Assembly (NCBI RefSeq): GCF_002214545.1
Contig: NZ_CP015105.1
Span: forward strand, 682,001-746,000
From: Thermococcus thioreducens
GTDB lineage: Archaea > Methanobacteriota_B > Thermococci > Thermococcales > Thermococcaceae
Direction: 5' to 3'
Length of the DNA stretch: 64,000 nucleotides
Shown piece by piece: positions 49,573-58,618 of the stretch. The notes under the pieces were generated by a model. It searched no databases. It worked only from the letters and a program-made list of their open reading frames with translations, and had not been told where the DNA came from. The position numbers and the translations under genes were made by a program. How positions within the stretch are numbered: position 1 is the first letter of the stretch; the number at the start of each line of letters is the position of its first letter.

Positions 49573-50684
49573 ATCTGGAAGCCGCCGTCCCCTATGTTAA
49601 TTTTTTCTCTAGGTGGGTTCTGTTCATCGCCGTTGCGTACAAGGCTTATCAGACCCGCGACAAGGGCTGGGTTCTTCTGAGCACGGCGTTCTTCATAAAC
49701 GCTCTGGACGTTGAGAGCTATATATTCAGGCCCCTCGGAATTCACATGGCCCATGAGGCGTACAGGGTTGCCTCGCAGATACCGAACTTCTTTATAGCGA
49801 CCCTTCTCCTCTGGGGGGCCATCCACCTCAAATACGCTACGAGCAAGCTCAAGCATGTCGTCTTAATCTCGGTGTTTCTGGCCGCTTCGTACGTATGGCT
49901 GTTCCTGCTGGCGGCCAACGTTTTCAATGACAACTTTGTGGTGGAAACGGTATTTCCGGCTTTTGCCTACAGCTTTGCCCTCATATACTTCAGCAGGATC
50001 TTGATTGAGAAGGAGATATCAACCCGCAGTATAGATTCGCTTTTCCCGTGGGGACTGATACTTCTGGGTCTCCTCAACTTTACATATCCAGTAGTCAGGA
50101 ACGTTGAGTGGCTGGCCCCAAGCGCCTTTTTCCTTGGTGCTGTTTTCAGACTTGTTGCCGCGGTTGGCGCGTTTAAGTTCGTCTTCATACCGTTTCCCCC
50201 GGCAGAAACCCAACCTCCATCTTCCAAGACACCTCATCCGGGGGCTTTTGTATACCCCTCCAAAGAGAAGGTCTCGGAGAAGTTTGGAAATATCAAAGCA
50301 CTCCCAAACCTGATTGTGATAACCCGGGAGGAGCTTGACAGTATCAGGGGAAAACTTCATCCGAGCGCTCTGGTGTTCTGGGTTACGAGGGTGATTGAGG
50401 GGGAGATACATAAGTTCCCCGAAATATACGCGATAAGCCCAACCAAGATCGACATACTGACCGACCTGATAGCCAAGGCAGTAGAAAGCGGCTACCGCGT
50501 CCTGTACATAGACGCCGTGGAGTACTTGATAATAGAGAACGGCTTTGAAAACACCCTGAAGTTCCTTCTAAATGTAAAGGATCGCCTGCTGGTAGCGAAC
50601 GGGACTATAATACTGGTGGTGGATCCAGAGGCCTTGGATCCCCTGCAGAGAAGAATTTTAGAAAGAGAATTTCCGGGGGAGTAA
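49569..50684 (+). CDS. Membrane protein with DUF835 domain
   Basis: Protein of 371 residues. N-terminal half: about seven hydrophobic helices (e.g. HVVLISVFLAASYVWLFLLA, about 98-117). C-terminal cytosolic DUF835 domain (about 240-371) with KALPNLIVITREELDSIRG, LVFWVTRVIEGE and ANGTIILVVDPEALDPLQRR, a RecA/KaiC-like non-catalytic fold common in Thermococcales. It may be a membrane sensor; the function is unknown. ATG 49569 overlaps the previous stop in ATGA. Confidence 0.82.
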   Translation: MNLEAAVPYVNFFSRWVLFIAVAYKAYQTRDKGWVLLSTAFFINALDVESYIFRPLGIHMAHEAYRVASQIPNFFIATLLLWGAIHLKYATSKLKHVVLISVFLAASYVWLFLLAANVFNDNFVVETVFPAFAYSFALIYFSRILIEKEISTRSIDSLFPWGLILLGLLNFTYPVVRNVEWLAPSAFFLGAVFRLVAAVGAFKFVFIPFPPAETQPPSSKTPHPGAFVYPSKEKVSEKFGNIKALPNLIVITREELDSIRGKLHPSALVFWVTRVIEGEIHKFPEIYAISPTKIDILTDLIAKAVESGYRVLYIDAVEYLIIENGFENTLKFLLNVKDRLLVANGTIILVVDPEALDPLQRRILEREFPGE

Positions 50685-50689
50685 TCCCC

Positions 50690-51865
50690 TCATTCCAGTC
50701 CCATCTTTTCCAGGAAGCGCTTGTAGTAGTGGGTGTCCTTCTCAAGCTCGGCCTTCTGAAGGAGCTGTCTTTCGATCGCCCTGAGGGCGTCATGGACGGC
50801 CTGTATTGCACCCCAGGTTTCACCCGTCGCTATGAACACTCCCCTGTCGGTGACAACGCGCATCCTGGCCTGGTAGAGGTGAACTCCCCTGAAGCGCTCG
50901 TTAAAGCGCCTGATGTAGAGGTAGATTATGCCCTCCTGCCCGAGGAGGTCCTCGTAGCCGTCAACGAAGCGCCTTACGTCCTCTATTATTCTCTCCCTGG
51001 TAAAGTCGCTGAGTACTGAGGCGTCACCGCCCAGCTGTAGGTAGAAGCGAACCTCCTTCTCGACCATCCTTGATATGGGCAGCAGCATGTCTTTGACCGT
51101 GAGAACGCCCTTAACCCTGTTGTTCTCGTCGACGATTATCAGGCCGTCAATGTCGTTCTCTATCATCGTGGCGATGGCCTCTCTGAGCTTGGCGTCGGGG
51201 GATATTGTTATGACCCCCCTTATCATGACGTCGCGGAGCTGCATGCTGAACGGGGGTATCTTTTCTCCCGCAACCTCACCGTACTGGGCCCTGAAGCGGG
51301 GCTTGATGAACCTTATGATGAGGTCGTGGAGCGTGACAAGGCCTTCGAGCTTGCCCTCCTCGTTGACTATCGGTATCCTTGATATCGCATGGTCGCGCAT
51401 CGTTGCAAGTGCCTTTGCTACGGTATCGTCGGGCCTGAGGGTTATGACGTCCTTGGTCATGACCTCTTCGACCTTCCTCTTTCCGAACTCCCCTCCTGCT
51501 ACCCTCTTGAGCAGTTCTATATCGCTTATGACTCCAATGATTTCAGCCTTGCTCTCCCCAACCGGGAGGGAGCGCAGGTCAACCTCAATCATGAGCTTGG
51601 CGGCCTTGCTAAGGTCCTCATCCGGCTTGATCACCGGGGCGGTCTTGTAGACGTCCCTAACCTTGGCCTTGGTTGGGTCCCACTTGAGGTGGGAGCGTAC
51701 TATAAGGTCCTGGGTCAGGACTCCTTTGTACAGGTTTCCGTCGAAGACCAGAATAAGGTCGGGGTCTTCCTTCTCAAAGATTCCGATCGCCTCAGAAAGC
51801 GGGGCGTCGATGTCTATTTTCTGGAACCTGTCGGTCATAACCTCCTGAACAAGAATACCGACCAT
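50690..51865 (-). CDS. Four-CBS-domain protein with HPF-like C-terminus
   Basis: Protein of 391 residues. Two Bateman modules, i.e. four CBS motifs: VQEVMTDRFQKIDIDAPLSE (about 5-24), VRDVYKTAPVIKPDEDLSKA, VEEVMTKDVITLRPDDTVAK and LRDVMIRGVITISPDAKLRE. The last about 90 residues (IIYLYIRRFNERFRGVHLYQ to EKMGLE) resemble the ribosome hibernation factor/S30AE fold and end in a basic helix. CBS modules bind adenine nucleotides; pairing with a ribosome-binding fold suggests energy-dependent ribosome control, as inference only. ATG 51865 follows AGGAGGTGG. Confidence 0.8.
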   Translation of the reverse strand: MVGILVQEVMTDRFQKIDIDAPLSEAIGIFEKEDPDLILVFDGNLYKGVLTQDLIVRSHLKWDPTKAKVRDVYKTAPVIKPDEDLSKAAKLMIEVDLRSLPVGESKAEIIGVISDIELLKRVAGGEFGKRKVEEVMTKDVITLRPDDTVAKALATMRDHAISRIPIVNEEGKLEGLVTLHDLIIRFIKPRFRAQYGEVAGEKIPPFSMQLRDVMIRGVITISPDAKLREAIATMIENDIDGLIIVDENNRVKGVLTVKDMLLPISRMVEKEVRFYLQLGGDASVLSDFTRERIIEDVRRFVDGYEDLLGQEGIIYLYIRRFNERFRGVHLYQARMRVVTDRGVFIATGETWGAIQAVHDALRAIERQLLQKAELEKDTHYYKRFLEKMGLE

Positions 51866-51959
51866 TTCTGCCACCTCCTTTCACTTATTATTAGGGCGGC
51901 CGAGAATTTAAACCTTTGCAACCGGGAGATTTTTAGTTAATTCGAGTTAATAAATTTTT

Positions 51960-52001
51960 CGCGGAAAGATTTATAAGACCCCACCGAGAACTCCCAACCG
52001 C
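51960..52001 (+). promoter_or_regulatory. tRNA-Ser promoter
   Basis: TATA-like ATTTATAAGACC (51968-51979) preceded by the purine-rich CGGAAAG (51961-51967) resembling a BRE. It lies about 30 bases before the mature tRNA 5' end at 52002, giving a leader of a few bases. Confidence 0.7.
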
Positions 52002-52088
52002 GCCGGGGTAGCCTAGCCTGGGAAGGCGCGGGACTCGAGATCCCGTGGGCGTCCGCCCACCAGGGTTCAAATCCCTGCCCCGGCGCCA
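52002..52088 (+). tRNA. tRNA-Ser (CGA)
   Basis: Class II tRNA with a long variable arm (TGGGCGTCCGCCCACC, stem TGGGC/GCCCA). Acceptor GCCGGGG/CCCCGGC, discriminator G, encoded CCA at 52086-52088. Anticodon stem CGGGA/TCCCG with loop CTCGAGA gives anticodon CGA. T-arm CAGGGTTCAAATCCCTG. No intron. Confidence 0.96.
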
Positions 52089-52181
52089 ACTGCCGGGCCC
52101 GTGAGGGGTTCATCCCTTCCCGTCAATTCTAACAGTAATTCCCGTCTGTCTTGAAGCCATTGAGCAGAAAAGAAAAGAGAT

Positions 52182-53072
<891 letters not shown>

Positions 53073-53168
53073 TTATCACCGGGATAAAAAGGCCACATAT
53101 CCCCTTAAACCTTTCCACTCCGGGAAAAACCTTTTATTTAATGCAGACCCTACCTCTACGGTGGGCCC

Positions 53169-54650
53169 ATGCTAGAGCTCAGGAAGTACATTAACATCTC
53201 AGATGACATCTTCGTGGTTAAGAATCTCATCGGGGCGATCCTTCAGGGTGTGGGACTGGCATACCTCTTTCCGGTGTTGCTCGCATGGTTCTACCCCGAT
53301 GAAATAAGGTACGTCGTTTACTTTGCCCTCCCCGGAGTCTTCTCGATACTCCTGGGGGCATGGCTGGCGAGGCACATGGGGAAGGTTGAGGACGTTAATC
53401 TTAGGCAGGCTATGGTCTCTGCCGCCTTTACGTGGCTCTTTGCTTCACTAATCAGCGTTATACCCTTCATTTACATAGCCAAGATGTCCTTCGTGGACTC
53501 ATACTTCGAGAGCATGAGCGCCTGGACAGGAACGGGCCTTACTATGATGAGCAACTTGGAGAGCTACCCCCACATAATCCTCTTCTGGCGTTCCTGGATG
53601 CAGTGGCTCGGTGGTATAGGCATTGTGCTCGTCGCGTTGACGGTTCTCATCCGCCCTGGTGTTGCCGCCGCAAGGCTCTACCGTGCCGAGGCACGGAGCG
53701 AGAGGATAGTTCCCAACCTTGTCAACACATCGAAGGTCATCTTCCAGATATACCTGGTTCTCACGCTGGTTGGCGTATACCTCTACTACATCAACGGCAT
53801 GCCGCTCTTCGATGCGGTAATACACTCCATGACCGGTCTTGGCACGGGTGGTATGAGCAGTCACGACCTGAGCATTGGATTCTTCAACAGCACATCGATA
53901 GAGACAGTTACGATATTCCTCATGATAATGGGTGCCGTAAACTTCACGGTTCACTACCGCCTCTTCAAGGACAGGCATCTCAAGCCCTTCTTCGAGGACG
54001 TTCAGGTTAGGTACATGTTCATCTTTCTGCTCCCGGCGATAGCGGTTATAGCCCTCAGTCTAACCCAGGTCGGAGATACCATAGGTGATGCCCTGAGACA
54101 GGCGGTTTTCCACTCGGTTTCGGCTATAACATGTACCGGATTTGGAATCGCAGACCTGAGCAAGTACCCCGAGCTGGGCAAGTTCATCCTGGGAATTCTC
54201 ATGGTGATAGGCGGCGGTGCCGGAAGTACTGCGGGCGGTATAAAGCTCATACGTGTCATACTGATGTACGAGAGCCTGAAGTGGACCCTCCAGAGCGCCA
54301 TACTGCCAAAGGGTGCCGTCATCAAGAGAAAGGTGGGCAACTATATATTCAGCGAGGAGGACATCCAGGAGGTCATGAGCTTCACCATGACATACTTTGC
54401 GTTCCTGCTCATAGGCACCGTCTACACAATGCTCCGCATTGGGACAAGCCTCACAGATTCTTTCTTTGAGGTCGCATCTGCCCAGGGCAACGTTGGGCTC
54501 AGCGTAGGCATAACTTCTCCGGCACTGCCGGTTGACATGAAGATACTTCTGATACTCCACATGTGGATAGGGAGGCTGGAGATATTCTCGACCCTGGTCT
54601 TCATAATAAGCGTGTTCTTCCTGGCCCCGAGGATGGTGAGCAGGAGATGA
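53169..54650 (+). CDS. trkH: TrkH/KtrB-type potassium transporter subunit
   Basis: Membrane protein of 493 residues with four M-P-M repeats and their pore selectivity strands: SAWTGTGLTM (about 117-126), MTGLGTGGMSS (about 224-234), SAITCTGFGIAD (about 318-329) and SAQGNVGLSVG (about 438-448), each with the conserved Gly. GGIGIVLVALTVL matches the TrkH signature. It needs a TrkA-type regulatory subunit, which is not adjacent. A possible TATA ACCTTTTATTTAATG (about 53129-53143) precedes it. The stop overlaps the ABC gene start in ATGA. Confidence 0.93.
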   Translation: MLELRKYINISDDIFVVKNLIGAILQGVGLAYLFPVLLAWFYPDEIRYVVYFALPGVFSILLGAWLARHMGKVEDVNLRQAMVSAAFTWLFASLISVIPFIYIAKMSFVDSYFESMSAWTGTGLTMMSNLESYPHIILFWRSWMQWLGGIGIVLVALTVLIRPGVAAARLYRAEARSERIVPNLVNTSKVIFQIYLVLTLVGVYLYYINGMPLFDAVIHSMTGLGTGGMSSHDLSIGFFNSTSIETVTIFLMIMGAVNFTVHYRLFKDRHLKPFFEDVQVRYMFIFLLPAIAVIALSLTQVGDTIGDALRQAVFHSVSAITCTGFGIADLSKYPELGKFILGILMVIGGGAGSTAGGIKLIRVILMYESLKWTLQSAILPKGAVIKRKVGNYIFSEEDIQEVMSFTMTYFAFLLIGTVYTMLRIGTSLTDSFFEVASAQGNVGLSVGITSPALPVDMKILLILHMWIGRLEIFSTLVFIISVFFLAPRMVSRR

Positions 54651-55501
54651 ACGTCATCACCGTGGAGAACCTCAGCTTCAGGTACAGGAGGGCCGCTGAA
54701 TACTCACTGAGGGATGTCAGCTTTGAGGCCAGGAAAGGAGAGCTGTTGGGGGTAATCGGGCCGAGCGGAAGTGGAAAATCGACCCTCTGTCTGACCCTCA
54801 ACGGCATCATTCCCCGGTCTATAAAGGGGGAGTTCTCGGGTGATGTGGTGATAAGGGATCCAAGGACGGGTGAGGAGTACAACACGAGGGAAACACCCGT
54901 CTCAAGACTTTCTACGGTAATTGGCCTTGTTCTTCAGAATCCGGAGAGCCAGCTCTTCAACATGACGGTCGAGGAGGAGATAGCCTTTGGGCTCGAAAAC
55001 CTCGGGCTGGAAAGGAACGAGATACTGAGGCGTCTCCGCTGGGTGCTGGAGGTAACCGGACTGAGGGGTCTTGAGCGAGAATTTCCGCCCAACCTCAGCG
55101 GCGGCCAGCAGCAGAGGCTTGCCATAGCTTCCGTCCTGGCCATGGAGCCTGCGGTTCTGGTTCTTGATGAGCCGACGTCCCAGCTGGATCCCGTCGGGAG
55201 AAGAGAGGTTCTGGGATTGATATCCCTTCTCCGGAAGGAGCACGGCATGACGGTGATCCTAGTCGAGCATCACACGGACTACATACTCCGCTTTGCCGAC
55301 AGGGTTCTCGTTATGGACGGTGGGCATGTGATAATGGAGGGCACCCCAAGGGAGCTTGCGGAGGAGGTCGAAACTCTGAAGAAACTCGGGATAAAACTGC
55401 CCCCAAGCCTTGAGATCTCCCACGAGCTTAGGAAGAGGGGGGTTATCAAAGCTCCTGCCCTTACTGAGGAGGAGCTTCTCTCTTGGACAGGACATCCTTG
55501 A
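54647..55501 (+). CDS. ABC transporter ATP-binding protein (ECF/cobalt type)
   Basis: ATPase of 284 residues: Walker A GVIGPSGSGKSTLCL (about 34-48), Q-loop VLQNPESQLFNMTVEEEIAFG (typical of ECF/Cbi/EcfA ATPases), signature LSGGQQQRLAIASVL (about 149-163), Walker B AVLVLDEPTSQLD and H-loop VILVEHHTDY. ECF ATPases work with an EcfT and substrate S component, neither of which is nearby. Translationally coupled to trkH (ATGA overlap), so it could alternatively serve trkH-linked expression. Its last 41 bases overlap the gene on the other strand. Confidence 0.9.
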   Translation: MNVITVENLSFRYRRAAEYSLRDVSFEARKGELLGVIGPSGSGKSTLCLTLNGIIPRSIKGEFSGDVVIRDPRTGEEYNTRETPVSRLSTVIGLVLQNPESQLFNMTVEEEIAFGLENLGLERNEILRRLRWVLEVTGLRGLEREFPPNLSGGQQQRLAIASVLAMEPAVLVLDEPTSQLDPVGRREVLGLISLLRKEHGMTVILVEHHTDYILRFADRVLVMDGGHVIMEGTPRELAEEVETLKKLGIKLPPSLEISHELRKRGVIKAPALTEEELLSWTGHP

Positions 55502-56282
55502 GACTGAGCGACTGCCCGAGTAGGGAGTGTTTGAGGTCGTAGAGTTTGAGCATGACTTCAAACCTTGCCTCGGGATCCTCTATATCCTCTGCGGTCTTGA
55601 ATGCCGCCTCCAGTATTCTGAGGGCTTCCTCCCTGTTTCTATCTCCCTCAATCTCGGCCAGGTAGTACAGAGCCATCGCCCTGTGGAATGCGCTTGAGAT
55701 GTGTTCGGTTATGAGCCTGGCCTTTTCAACGTCTCCCGCACGGTAGAACATCTCGGCCAGATGAACCAGCACAACGTCCAGCTTTTCAGGTTCGCGGACC
55801 ATCTTCATGGCGTAGCCGGCTTTTCTGAGGAGACCTGAGTTTATGAGCTCCATCAGGATGTCCCTGATTATGTCGGCGCTGTCTCTGGCGAGGTTTATTG
55901 CGGTTCTCAGGGCAATATCCCCGTTGAGCTCATCGTTGAGAAGATAGAACAGAACAGCCAGATCCCCCAGGAGCAGCGCCCTGTAACGTGGATTGAGGAG
56001 CGAGTTAACAGTTGGTATAAGTTCCTTTACCCTCTCAGTCATCCGTCCCAGATCGTCCAGTTCTCCCTCTTCCCTGGCTTTCCTGAGTCTCTCAAGTATT
56101 GAGCGCAGGAGCATCCTCAGGGCGAGGAAGAGGTTGGACTCACTCTCAAGTTCTCCTGTGAGTTCAATAGCCCTATCTATCTCACCCATTCTGAGGGCAT
56201 CTTCAATTTCCTCAAGCACATCAAGCTCCGATTTTTTCTTCCTTTCACTCAGGGATTTGAAGAACTCATCCAGCTTCCCCAT
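55461..56282 (-). CDS. Helical repeat protein, unknown function
   Basis: Protein of 273 residues made almost wholly of helices in repeats of about 30-40 residues (ALRMGEIDRAIELTGELESE; NSGLLRKAGYAMKMVREPEK; FYRAGDVEKARLITEHISSA), like TPR repeats. No catalytic motif or signal. Probably an interaction scaffold. Overlaps the CYTH gene by 17 bases at its start, so transcribed with it, and overlaps the ECF ATPase end convergently by 41 bases, which is long for this window. Confidence 0.72.
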   Translation of the reverse strand: MGKLDEFFKSLSERKKKSELDVLEEIEDALRMGEIDRAIELTGELESESNLFLALRMLLRSILERLRKAREEGELDDLGRMTERVKELIPTVNSLLNPRYRALLLGDLAVLFYLLNDELNGDIALRTAINLARDSADIIRDILMELINSGLLRKAGYAMKMVREPEKLDVVLVHLAEMFYRAGDVEKARLITEHISSAFHRAMALYYLAEIEGDRNREEALRILEAAFKTAEDIEDPEARFEVMLKLYDLKHSLLGQSLSLKDVLSKREAPPQ

Positions 56283-56820
56283 GGTTCACCTCCTTTTGGA
56301 GCATCAGTTCCAGATACGAGCGCCTCTCGAACTTTTTAACCCCCAGGGACTCCAAAATCTCCCTGAGTATCCTCACGGTCTCTTCCACTACCTCCTCTCC
56401 CTCGGCCAGTGCCTCGATCTCTATGAACTTGCCGAGGCCGTTGACTTCATCAAGGCCTATTATGATGCCCTTGTCCACGTAGTACTTTTCCCGGGTCTTC
56501 TCTATTGTGAGAACCTCCTCAAAGCCTAGGCTCTCCAGAATTTCAAGGTGCTTATCCGGGTCACTTATCGGAACCTCTATCTCCTTCCTGGTCTTCGAGT
56601 TCCTGTCTATTTTTGGCCCCTTGTACGTTAGAAAGGCCTCAAAATGTCCGTTGAAGCGCCTTATCCTTATCCTCAGCGCCTCGTCCGTTTCGGCAAAGTC
56701 CCGACAGGGGTGGCGAAAGTACGTGTCTTCATGGTACTCGGTTCTTATCAGCTTAAATCTTTCCCGAACCCTTTCGAAGACCCCGTCGTCTGCGTATCCC
56801 TTAACCTCGATCTCTATCAT
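56266..56820 (-). CDS. cyaB: CYTH-domain protein (class IV adenylyl cyclase/triphosphatase)
   Basis: Protein of 184 residues with the CYTH tunnel signature: MIEIEVKGYADD (ExExK, residues 3-7), basic pairs RIRIRRFNG, TRKEIEVPISD, RREKYYV-like KTREKYYVDKG and LDEVNGLGKFIEIEA. Archaeal members are reported as adenylate cyclase or thiamine/inorganic triphosphatases; which one cannot be told here. ATG 56820 overlaps the archaemetzincin stop by 4 bases. Confidence 0.9.
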   Translation of the reverse strand: MIEIEVKGYADDGVFERVRERFKLIRTEYHEDTYFRHPCRDFAETDEALRIRIRRFNGHFEAFLTYKGPKIDRNSKTRKEIEVPISDPDKHLEILESLGFEEVLTIEKTREKYYVDKGIIIGLDEVNGLGKFIEIEALAEGEEVVEETVRILREILESLGVKKFERRSYLELMLQKEVNHGEAG

Positions 56821-57422
56821 GGTTCCTCCCCCAGGTTTTTTCCAAGCCTTTTCAGACAGGTGGGGCAGTAAAGGGCGTCTTTAATGTCGGTGTCAATGAT
56901 AGAGTTTGAGAAGTGCATTACGCACCTCTTGTTCGGGCAGTGGGGTAGGCCAAAGACGTGACCCAGCTCGTGCATCGATTCCTTGATCGTCCGCTCTATG
57001 TAGAGCTCCTTGTCCGGCGCCTCTCCATAGAACTCCGGCCTCAGTCTGAACGTTGAGACGATAGCTGTTCTGAGTCCTGCGTGGGCGAGGCCGAAGATGA
57101 AGTTCAGGCCCTCCTCATACAGGTCAAGCCGGGTTATCCCCAGCACGGCACGCGCCCTTTCCTTTTTACCGATATCACGGAGCACCGAAAGGAAAGCCCT
57201 TCCAATGTACTGGCGTCTCAGGGGGTTATACGCTCCCAGGAATTCTTCTTCAGGAAGGACATCGGCCCTCTCGATGGAAAAACCGAACCTTGAGTAGTAT
57301 GAATCAACAAACCTGGTGACTGCCCCCAGAATATATTCCTCAACGGCCCCTATCGGCGTCAGGAGTATCGTCCGAGTAAGTGGTGGGAAGTCCTCTTTCA
57401 GTCCGGTGTTCACGCCCCACAT
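56817..57422 (-). CDS. amzA: Archaemetzincin
   Basis: Zinc metalloprotease of 201 residues with the full archaemetzincin signature HELGHVFGLPHCPNKRC followed by VMHF (about 150-170): three zinc His, catalytic Glu, and the family cysteines, plus CPTCLKRL near the C-terminus for a second zinc. Physiological substrate unknown. First gene of a three-gene operon with cyaB and the helical repeat protein. ATG 57422 sits close to the TATA-like GGTTTATCACC (about 57445-57455), so the message may be nearly leaderless. Confidence 0.94.
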   Translation of the reverse strand: MWGVNTGLKEDFPPLTRTILLTPIGAVEEYILGAVTRFVDSYYSRFGFSIERADVLPEEEFLGAYNPLRRQYIGRAFLSVLRDIGKKERARAVLGITRLDLYEEGLNFIFGLAHAGLRTAIVSTFRLRPEFYGEAPDKELYIERTIKESMHELGHVFGLPHCPNKRCVMHFSNSIIDTDIKDALYCPTCLKRLGKNLGEEP

Positions 57423-57500
57423 CAGTATCTAATTCGTGGCAGAGGTGATAAACCTTTCCCGGGAAGAAAGAGGAGGAAAAATCTTACAGAGTGAGGTCGC

Positions 57501-58538
57501 TCACGGAGTGAGATCCATCTCCCGGAGCTCCTCAAGGAAGTGCTTGGCAAGCTTAACCGTCATGTCGATGTCCCTGAGGTCGGCCGTCTCGACCTGGCTG
57601 TGCATGTAGCGTATGGGGATGCTGAGAACTGCCGTGGCAACGCCCTCGCGGTTGATCTGCATGATGTTGGCGTCGGTCCCCGTCGGCCTCGGGGAGGCCT
57701 CAACCTGGAGTGGAATCTCGTACTTCTTGGCGACCTCGTCGGCAAAGGCACGAACCTTCGGGTTTATATTCGGGCCAACGTCCATAACCGGCCCGCCGCC
57801 AAGCTTCGGAACTATTTTGCCCTTGTCTCCAACTTGCTTGGCGAAGGTGACGTCCATTGCTATGCCTATTTCCGGGTTGATCGCATAGCTGGCAACGCGC
57901 GCCCCTCTCAGTCCAACTTCTTCCTGGACGGAAGCGACGAAGTATATGTCCGCTTCATGGTTCTCGACGGCTCTGGCCGTTTCTATCATGGCGTAAAGGC
58001 AGACACGGTCGTCGAGATACGGCGTGGCAATCCTGTTCTCGTTGAGCCGGACGAAGGCAGGGGCAAACTCGCCGATGGTCCCGACCTTGAAGCCCATCTC
58101 CTCGGCTTCCTCTTTGCTGTCGGCCCCAACGTCCACAACGATGGTGTCCCAGTCAGCGGCCTTCTTCCTGTCCTCCGGCTTCTGGAGATGAGGCGGTATG
58201 TGGCCGACCACTCCATAACGCTCGCCTTTCTCGGTGAAGAACCTTATCCTCTGGGCGACGAGAGTCCTTGGGTCAACCCCGCCGACGCGGACGATGTGGA
58301 GGTAGCCCTCCTTATCGATGTGGTTCACCATAACGCCTATCTTGTCCATGTGCGCCGCCACCATAACTTTCGGGCCGTTTCCCTTCTTGTGGGCGATGAC
58401 GTTGCCGAGCCTGTCGACGTAAATCTCGTCGACGTAATCCCTCAGGGCCTCAATGACAACGTCCCTTATTCCAAGAAACTCATACCCAGAAACTCCGGGG
58501 GCCTCAACGACCTTCTTAAGCAGTTCCATGTCCACCAT
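57501..58538 (-). CDS. M42-family tetrahedral aminopeptidase (deblocking type)
   Basis: Large dodecameric TET aminopeptidase subunit, 345 residues. Metal ligands in [17 protein letters not shown] (His-x-Asp, about 67-69), [12 protein letters not shown] (Asp), [15 protein letters not shown] (catalytic Glu pair), MDVTFAKQ and IRYMHSQVE (His). It is closest, as I recall, to the TET1/deblocking aminopeptidase group of Pyrococcus, involved in digestion of peptides. ATG 58538 follows GGAGGCGAAAG. Confidence 0.95.
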   Translation of the reverse strand: MVDMELLKKVVEAPGVSGYEFLGIRDVVIEALRDYVDEIYVDRLGNVIAHKKGNGPKVMVAAHMDKIGVMVNHIDKEGYLHIVRVGGVDPRTLVAQRIRFFTEKGERYGVVGHIPPHLQKPEDRKKAADWDTIVVDVGADSKEEAEEMGFKVGTIGEFAPAFVRLNENRIATPYLDDRVCLYAMIETARAVENHEADIYFVASVQEEVGLRGARVASYAINPEIGIAMDVTFAKQVGDKGKIVPKLGGGPVMDVGPNINPKVRAFADEVAKKYEIPLQVEASPRPTGTDANIMQINREGVATAVLSIPIRYMHSQVETADLRDIDMTVKLAKHFLEELREMDLTP

Positions 58539-58618
58539 GGCTTTCGCCTCCTTTAGATTACCATCTGAATGTGTTCGCCCGTGTTAATAAGGTTTGCGAA
58601 AGAAAAAGATCGGGGGAC

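Noticed and set aside
57540-58556. Open frame of 338 codons on the plus strand opposite the M42 peptidase
   Set aside because: Antisense artefact of a highly conserved peptidase gene.
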